DNA of 64,000 nt from Castor canadensis (Eukaryota > Chordata > Mammalia > Rodentia > Castoridae), in assembly GCF_047511655.1 (NCBI RefSeq), contig NC_133390.1, forward strand, positions 91,829,583 to 91,893,582. Reading direction: 5' to 3'. A program made the position numbers and the translations under genes. Shown in pieces: positions 57,285 to 64,000 of the stretch. Under the pieces are notes generated by a model that was not told the origin of the DNA, searched no databases, and worked only from the letters and a program-made list of their open reading frames with translations. The first letter of the stretch is position 1, and every line of letters begins with the position of its first letter.

Positions 57285-57500
57285 AGTTTCAGTCCAGAAG
57301 GAGACAGATATATTAACAAGTAAACATGATCAGTGAGATAAGTCTAAAAGGGATGCATTATGGACAGAAATTTAGAGCAAAAGCTGACTAATGTCTGATT
57401 GATGTGTTCAAGGAGCACTGAAATATGACCTTTGTCTTAAAGTATGAGTGAGCAAGCCCCCAGAGAGGCAGCAAAGAAGCATTCTCAGTACTATTTGATC
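57285..57500 (-). mobile_element. L2 fragment, antisense
   Basis: 'ccagaaggagacagatatat', 'taacaagtaaacatgatcag' and 'tgagataagtctaaaaggga' match the antisense L2 body (gacagacac / aacagataa / gataagtgct). It is weakly preserved. Confidence 0.5.
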
Positions 57501-57504
57501 ATGA

Positions 57505-59465
57505 ACAATTGATGGAAGCCCCCATCTTTAAATAACCAATGAGTATTTAATGAGCTTACCACACATGCAAAGTAAAGACACAAAAAGGAACACATGTAGG
57601 TGGTACTAATTTCATGAATTTCAATGACTGATGTGCAAAAACGAAAACCTTTTTTGCCCTCTAAAATTCATCTTTGTTTTTCTGTCAAGTCCCATACTCT
57701 TTGAGGCAGGAATTTGACCTACTCACTTCTAGCTCACCATTTTCATTTAATTCAGTAATTTTTTTCTCAGTCATTTTAGAAAATGACTTTTCACATTGGG
57801 AATTCTGCCTCTTTCCTGTTCCTTTCGAGATATTCTTTCCAATCTATAAAATGGCCCTAAATATACCTGTACTGCTGTACGTTTTAGAGATAATGTTTGT
57901 AAGCATGGTAATCTTAGGCCCAGAGGAAGTCCTTCACAAGTGAGAACAGAAATTTTACCCTCCAAGGACCTCTTAGTACCCTCCAGTCCAAATACATAGA
58001 ATGTCACCTTTTTATGCAAGGAAAGTTAAGCTGTAATGGGTTATAGAATAGCTTAGAGAACATACAGTTTTCCTCCTACCACTGAAAACTGGATGTCCAG
58101 ACCCTACAGTTCCAATGCATATGACCAGAGTCCAGTTACTGTGTGTCTTGGAAAGAACACTGGGTATAGCCAACTTTAGTGGCAGACTCTCCTTGAAGGA
58201 TAGCACAATGGCACAAAAATTTGCTATTTCTCTGGATAGCTATGATAAAATTTCAACCACAGATACATTTGGCCCATTTGATTGTACCTGATCCACTTAA
58301 TATTGCTTTTCCAGAATATGTCATAGTCAAGAAGGCTTTTGAGATTTTAGTAAGTTCTTAAACCCTTTGCATACAAGAAATCCAATGTTTACAGAAATAA
58401 GTCAGTACAAGATCATTGGTTGTAATTTTGGCCAAAGGTCCAAGATGATGACATTAGATTAACCTTAAAATTTGGCAAAACAGTAACAACCCCAGACTAT
58501 ATTAACAAGCTAAATAAACTATTTGCTTACATCATAAGGTAAGGTCAAGCGAGTGAGATCAGTGTAATCTTTGCAAGCTTCACAGCCTTCATGTAACCCA
58601 ATTCAAATGGTAGATGATCTAAACAGAGCTAGGTAATAACGAGGAATGACAAGACTGGAAAATAGAAAACGAGCCACAGCTGAGAAGTTCAGCAAACTCT
58701 TTCGCACTCACTTCTCAGTCGTATCATGATAGAGAGGAGAACTGGGAGTGACCAAAATAATCTTAAAACTCTAGGATTGTCTCCAGATTCCACAGAACTA
58801 GGGACAGGTAGCAGGCATGAGAAATCTTGTTATGTAAGTCTCCTATGTTTCATAGAGGTGATGTTGAAATCAAAATAAGCTGTAGGGTGAGATCTTCCTT
58901 TATTTGCATGATCTGTCCTGCCTCATTCATCCTTGCCAGAATTTTTTTTTCTACCATTAGGAAGTAAACATGGGGGGAAACGGCTCAGTACGTACTCAGG
59001 AGCTGTGCCTAAAAGACCCAGTCCCCCTGGCTCTTCAACCCATCACTCTAACAAAAGGATCATTTTACATGAGGCACAATTCTTTCAACCCTTCTCTTCT
59101 CATCTGCTCAAGGGAGAACAAACACTACATTCTACCAAAAACAAACTTTCTCAAGTCAAGGTAGCTTGAGTCCTTAGAAAAACATGCAATATCTTTCATA
59201 ACCCCATGGGTTTTTTTACAGGATATGCAGTAAGAAACTACAATTAGTTCTTTTTTCTCTTTCTACCAAATATATGAACAGAGAAAATTTCTTCTTTATT
59301 TTTAATAAAAGTCTATGTAAATTGTTCTGTTAATTATTCATCTGTCTATTACATTGACAAAGAAGCATTCTCAATAATGGCATTTATTCACTGTGGAGAA
59401 AGTATATATGTACATTTTCCTTAATACAGGAAATTCTTCATGCATAAGTAGTAAGAGAAAAAAGA
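57505..59465. other. Unique sequence with a possible regulatory motif cluster
   Basis: About 2 kb without a recognised repeat or gene. At 58434-58530 it holds 'ggccaaaggtccaag' (HNF4/DR1-like) and 'taaataaactatttgcttac' (two forkhead-like cores). These are short motifs and may be chance. Confidence 0.3.
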
Positions 59466-59469
59466 AAGG

Positions 59470-59705
59470 ATTTTATTGAGTGGTTGTTATGTGTTGAGCC
59501 CAGTGCTGTAAGCACTTTATATTGATTAGACCACTTTTAAATAAAAAAAGTGCTATGAGGTGTTCTTCCCCCATTTTACAAGTGAGAAAATGGCAGTTGA
59601 AAGAGGGTAAATATCCTGCCCAAGGTCAAAGAGATAGTAGGAAGTGGGGAATTGGGACTGCACCTCAGGCTGTCTAGCCATCACACAGGACTCTATACCA
59701 TGGTT
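59470..59705 (-). repeat. MIR SINE, antisense, near complete
   Basis: 'ttattgagtggttgttatgt', 'gctgtaagcactttatattg', 'ccattttacaagtgagaaaa', 'tgcccaaggtcaaagagata' and 'ggactgcacctcaggctgtc' is an almost full antisense MIR. Confidence 0.85.
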
Positions 59706-60220
59706 TTTGCTTTTCTTCTTTCTTTTCTTTTCTTCTTTTTGCAGTAGAGTAAACCCTTGGTATTCACAGATATGTTGCTCCAAGGAGACTGCAGTAGAGG
59801 AAAAACCACTCTGGGTGCACAGCATTCAATGCTGCACTGAGGATGCTTGACTCACTTTTCCCAGAATGCTGCCGAACTTCCAGTAAAGACATGCCACCTT
59901 CGACAAACCTAAAATTTTCACCTAACCACCTAAATTAAACACATTCATTTTTACCTTACTTTGGGGGCATCATTTGCTTTTTTGGGAGGCAGATTTTCAC
60001 AAAATTAAGGGCAGGGAAACAGTAGATCACACAATGATTTTAACACAACTGACAATAACACAGGACTGACTGAGAGCTTCTCCACATCAACTAAACTGCA
60101 CAATGCATGTGCAGGAATTTTAAATCTTTGCTCCTGAAATGTCTTTTGATTTTTAAATTTTATTTATTTATTTATTATGCTTGGTCAGAACCATGTTTAA
60201 TAAATCCATGAATAAGGTGG
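59706..60220. other. Unique sequence, nothing recognised
   Basis: It contains a T/C-rich patch (59710-59742) and 'tttatttatttatttatt' near 60160. No repeat family or gene was recognised. Confidence 0.4.
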
Positions 60221-60221
60221 G

Positions 60222-60402
60222 TTTACTGAGAATGGAACCCAGGGCCTGACAACTGTGACTAGGCAAGTGCTCTACAACTAAGCATTTTTTTTTTTTGAGA
60301 CAAAGTCTTACTAACTTGCCCAGGTTGGCTTCAAACTCATGATCCTCCTAGCTCAGCCTGAGTACTGGGTGTATAGGAATTTGCCACTATTCCTAGCTGA
60401 CC
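60222..60402 (-). repeat. Composite SINE: B1 + ID, antisense
   Basis: The ID complement (60222-60282) contains 'atggaacccagggcctgaca' and 'taggcaagtgctctacaact'. T10 follows, then the B1 complement (about 60296-60402) with 'tcactaacttgcccaggttg'-like middle and a degraded start. Confidence 0.78.
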
Positions 60403-60404
60403 GT

Positions 60405-60945
60405 GACCTTCTTAATTCTTTGTGTTGTCAAAATTGTGTTGTTGAGAATTGAAACTGAACAATGAGATGTTGGAACCTGTTTCTCACTTTGCAATAGCAC
60501 CTGATCCTTATTTTAACTAGTATTTTAAAACAAAAATCAACAGTAAAAAGCAACTTCCAATCTATGATGACCCATTTACATATAACACTTTTTATCAAGG
60601 GAGGTAAAAGTACCTACCTCCATTTGGTCTTGCCTGTTAAACTGTTGCCAGGTTACCTGATAAAATTACTTCTCGATTAAAATAGCCATTTGGGATGTGA
60701 ATTTTTGGCTGGCATTATGTCATTTACAAATACATACAAACACTTCAACATAACCATTTCTTTGGTTAACAACCTGTGAAAAAAGTGAGATTGGAAAAAA
60801 GTTCCCCTTAAATAAGAATTGTTTCAGCACTGCAACTACTTGTAAGCACTGAATATGTAATACCCCGATAGTCCTATAATTAAAACGTGTTTCCAGAAAA
60901 GTTATTGTTACCATAGTACCCATTATTCTCCACTACAAATTAAAT
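60405..60945. other. Unique AT-rich sequence
   Basis: No repeat family or gene was recognised. Confidence 0.4.
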
Positions 60946-60949
60946 TCCT

Positions 60950-61322
60950 TTTGTTTGGCAGTTTTGAGGCAGGGCTTCAAACTTGCAAGGCAGGTGTTCT
61001 ACTGCTTGAGCCATGCCTCCAGCCCTTTTTCCTGGTTATTTTTGAGACAGGGTCTCGCTTTATACCTGTTTTAAGCTTCTCACCACAGCAGAGATGACAG
61101 GCACACACCTCCACACCCAAGTTTTTCCATTGAGATGGAATCTCATGGACTTTGTTTGCCCACATTTGGCCTGGAACCACAATCCTCCCAGTTTTAGTCT
61201 AGCTTTGAATGACAGTGCACACTACACCCAGCTATTGGTTGACATGGGGTCTTGCTAACTTTTTGCTTAGGCTGGCCTTGTGCCACAACCCTCCAGATCT
61301 CAGACTCTGAGTGTCTAAGATT
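60950..61322 (-). repeat. Composite SINE: three B1 units + ID, antisense
   Basis: Left to right on this strand: ID complement (60965-61027, 'gcaaggcaggtgttctactg', 'cttgagccatgcctccagcc'), B1 complement (about 61036-61120, 'gagacagggtctcgctttat'), a second B1 complement (about 61130-61235, 'gagatggaatctcatggact'), and a third partial one (about 61240-61320, 'catggggtcttgctaacttt', 'aggctggccttgtgccacaa'). This is the longest composite in the window. Confidence 0.7.
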
Positions 61323-61324
61323 AG

Positions 61325-62355
61325 TTTAAACTCTTTATTAAATGTTGGCATGTTAATATTGTTATGTTCTAAATCTCTATCTCCTTCATATTGGTTTAGG
61401 GTCCTTTGTTTGCTCTAAAACAGAAGAATGCAACCTGGAAATAAGGTACCCATGAAAAATCAAACTGAAGCCAACTCTTGGATTTCATACTTTTAAACAG
61501 TCTCTGAACCTAATTTCCAAATATTTTTCTGACCTGGAGAAAAAGCAAGAAAGAATGGAAATGTTTTTCAGGAAAATACTGTACAGCATTGTTATAAATA
61601 TGTGTATCTGTTAAATATCAAGAATATACATTTTATAAGACATTCAAATTCAAGCTATCATTTGTATAACAGAAAGACAAATTACTTCAGACATTTACAC
61701 ACTGTGCTACAAAAGCTGTTTGTTAAATTAGATGCATGGAGGTTGAAAATGAATTTTCTCATTGAAATAAGATTTTAAATGGCAGTTCCCTCAGAAGTCA
61801 ATTTGTCTTATAATGTTGCTGAACTATTAGATCTTTGAAAAGGATTAGCTGATGCCACCATATTTATTTTAGTAATAGTGTTGTAGCTACTACAATCCCA
61901 TGTATTATTAATCCTATGTAGTATTATATTCAATCCCATGATATAAGTAGGCATTGAAAGTAGAAAAAGAAAGAATCATTTTTATTTCTAGAGGGCAAGT
62001 ATGAGTGATATTCTTTTGCGTACTCTTGTATTTCTACTTTGCTCACAATGACAAGTTGGCTAGGTATTAAAATTTTGGTTAATTGTATCCCTTCAAATCC
62101 CACAGATACTACTCTACTCTTTAATTTTTTACCATTTGCATATTGGAAAGCCAAGGCTGCTTGCTTTTTAATCTATTATAGGTAAAATGTTGTTATTGTT
62201 GTGTGTAGTTGTTTAACAGGGCAGGGTGAGGGCAAGATGGAGGTTAGGATGCCTGCAGGAAAATGCTTAAGAGTATACCTATGTGTTAGTGTTGCAATTT
62301 TCAAATCTGCAAACTCATGTCTTTCTTCAGTTGAGAAATGAATTAATTGCATGAT
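61325..62355. other. Mostly unassigned; possible ancient L1 near 61.97-62.16 kb
   Basis: 'aagttggctaggtattaaaa' followed by 'ttttggttaattgtatccct' is faintly like an antisense L1 ORF2 segment. No gene was recognised. Confidence 0.3.
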
Positions 62356-62359
62356 ATCT

Positions 62360-62650
62360 ATATTTATTTTATCAAAGGAATTTAAGCAGAGAAGCAGTAG
62401 CATGGTTAGGATTTCTTTTGTGGACATTTTTATAGCAGTGTAGAGAACCAATTTTGAGCAGGACAAAGAAGGATATGGAAAATATCTTAATAGTCTTCTG
62501 CCAAACACTGATACACAGATGACAGATACTACAACAAAAGGATGAAGAAGAGGAACTAAGTAAAAGAAATATCAAACAAGTAAATCTGAAGCTATATAAC
62601 TTAGTGAATTATTGGATGGGAGGAGATAGGAAAAATATAGAATGAATACT
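62360..62650 (-). mobile_element. L2-type fragment, antisense
   Basis: 'ggaatttaagcagagaagca' followed by 'gtagcatggttaggatttct' and 'gcagtgtagagaaccaattt' resembles the antisense L2 body ('ggatttaagcagaggagtga', 'gcagtgtggagaatggattg'). Confidence 0.55.
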
Positions 62651-62734
62651 CTCATAACGTATGGGTGACAGACACTGGTACCATCATGAATAATGAGTAG
62701 GCATCAGGAAATGGGATAAGTTGAGGTGTCTATT

Positions 62735-63185
62735 GTTTTAGCTATCTAGTGTGACAAAACTCAAGGTTTTTAAAGTGGCAATCACATTTATGTCATCCAT
62801 TTACAATGAAGGCAGAGCTCAGTGAGAACTCTCCTTCTGCTCCATGTGGCATCGGCTAGGGCAGCTTGACCAGAAACTGAAGACTCCACCTCCAAGGTAG
62901 CCTACTCACTTGACCAGCAAGTTGGTGTGTTGCTTGGAGGGCAGTCCGCTGGGCAGACTCCCCCATGTGATCTGTCCATTTGACTACTTGACTTTTCCAC
63001 AGCACAGTGTCCGGGCTCTAAAAGCAAATGTTCCAAAACACAAGTACGGAAGCCTTTGCTTCCAGTGTAGTCCACTGCTCAAACACTCACAAAGCTCAGG
63101 TTCAGAGGGAGGGTCATAGGCCTCACCTCTCAATAGGAAGAATGTCAGTTTTATGACATTTTAAAGCCTCCATGTTATAGGACAT
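62735..63185 (-). mobile_element. MLT1-like ERVL-MaLR LTR, antisense
   Basis: Antisense MLT1 landmarks in order: 'gttttagctatctagtgtga', 'ctgctccatgtggcatcggc', 'ccaaggtagcctactcactt', 'ctctaaaagcaaatgttcca', 'aaacacaagtacggaagcct' and 'cctctcaataggaagaatgt'. It is well decayed. The 69-codon frame lies inside it. Confidence 0.72.
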
Positions 63186-63189
63186 GGGA

Positions 63190-64000
63190 GGTCTCACTGT
63201 GGGCTGGATTGGTCCAATCACTAACTTAATTTACAAATCTTAAATTTAGGAAAGAGGTCCAAAAAGATGAATCAACTTGAAAGATACAAAGAGAAGCGCA
63301 TTTATTACAATTTTAATGAACCTTACATTTTAGACCCCTTACTTACAACTGAGGCCCTATACCTTAATTTTGTATTCTTTTCCTTAAAGAAAAACCCCAA
63401 AATTATATAAGCTTCAAACTCCACAAAACTTGTTCTACCCCCAGATGAAGTTTAAATCTTCAGAATATATGAAATTATCTGAGGAAAATATATCCAATTA
63501 AAAGGATAATGAACTAAGAATGAAAACATGCAAATGTTGGTCAGTATTTACACCATTGAATAGAAAGAGAGAGATTAGGACTGAGTTTTTGCTATATAAT
63601 CAAAGAGGTAAACCAAAGCAGTAGGAAGTTTCAGGAAGGAGGAGCTGATAAACATTATGAAAATAAAGCATAAAGGGCAAAAAAAAAAAGAAAGAACAAA
63701 CTAAAAATAATTCTTCTGAGCTAGCTTTGTGGAGATCCATTAGCAACCTTGACAAAGTAGCTTTAGAGAAAGCAGAACCAGTTTTCAGTGCATTGAGAGT
63801 GAATGCTAATTGAAAAAAAATGAGATAGCAGGAAATGTGACTGAGAAATATTAGGAATGAGTACAGAAGTAAGGAAGGTTGGGAACTAGGAAAATGCCAG
63901 TTTCTGAGATTGTTTTCAGCAAAAATACAAAGTCTAAGTAGTGTTATAACTATTAAAGAAATTGAAACAATATTTTAAAACATTCCCACAATGAAATACA
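63190..64000. other. Unique A-rich sequence
   Basis: No repeat family or gene was recognised. A 12-A run lies at about 63680-63691. Confidence 0.4.

Noticed and set aside
1..64000. CRISPR arrays, operons, prophage or other prokaryotic systems
   Set aside because: The repeat content and base composition are those of a mammalian nuclear genome. No regularly spaced repeats with unique spacers were seen.

Overview
The window looks like non-coding DNA (intron or intergenic) from a mammalian nuclear genome, most likely a non-murid rodent. It is AT-rich and CpG-poor, has no long open reading frame with recognisable exon structure, and is filled with mammalian interspersed repeats: MIR, L2, MER5-type DNA transposon fragments, ERVL-MaLR (MLT1/MST-like) LTRs, ancient L1M/HAL1 and a younger L1. 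The organism clue is the SINE set. There are many 7SL-derived B1 units, tRNA-derived ID units (core 'TAGAGCACCTGCCTAGCAAG'), and composites that join one to three B1 units to a 3' ID unit. That combination is a rodent signature and is not mouse/rat-like. The ID consensus reminds me of beaver (castorimorph) sequences; this is inference from memory, not a database match.

Layout. 0-7 kb: mostly unique AT-rich sequence with MIRs and single B1s. 7.3-13.6 kb: a SINE cluster, an L1 ORF2 fragment missing its 3' end (9.5-10.35 kb), an unexplained CpG-containing block (10.35-11.1 kb) and purine-rich microsatellites. 13.6-30 kb: largely unique sequence with scattered MIR, L2, MER5, MLT1 and ID copies. 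30.1-35.4 kb: nested repeats. An old L1M is interrupted by a MaLR LTR, which is itself interrupted by a 5'-truncated L1 with a clear target-site duplication and an apparent 3' transduction; an L2 at 34.4-35.4 kb is split by an antisense MaLR LTR. 36.5-38.5 kb: a near-complete HAL1 element with a surviving ORF1 coiled-coil segment. 42.86-43.78 kb: a probable solitary retroviral LTR on the minus strand with four ~70-bp tandem repeats. 43.8-55.5 kb: SINE composites, L2, MIR and L1M remnants. 55.5-64 kb: mostly unique sequence with MIR, L2, two composite SINEs and an antisense MLT1 LTR.

I found no convincing protein-coding gene, tRNA, rRNA or CRISPR array. All open frames are short and are explained by chance or by repeats, with one weak exception at 45.88-46.08 kb, given as a candidate only. 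Repeat calls rest on recalled consensus features; boundaries are approximate unless a target-site duplication is quoted. I see no undescribed functional system. The best leads are the L1 3' transduction, the repeat-bearing LTR, the multi-unit SINE architecture and the unexplained CpG-containing block.
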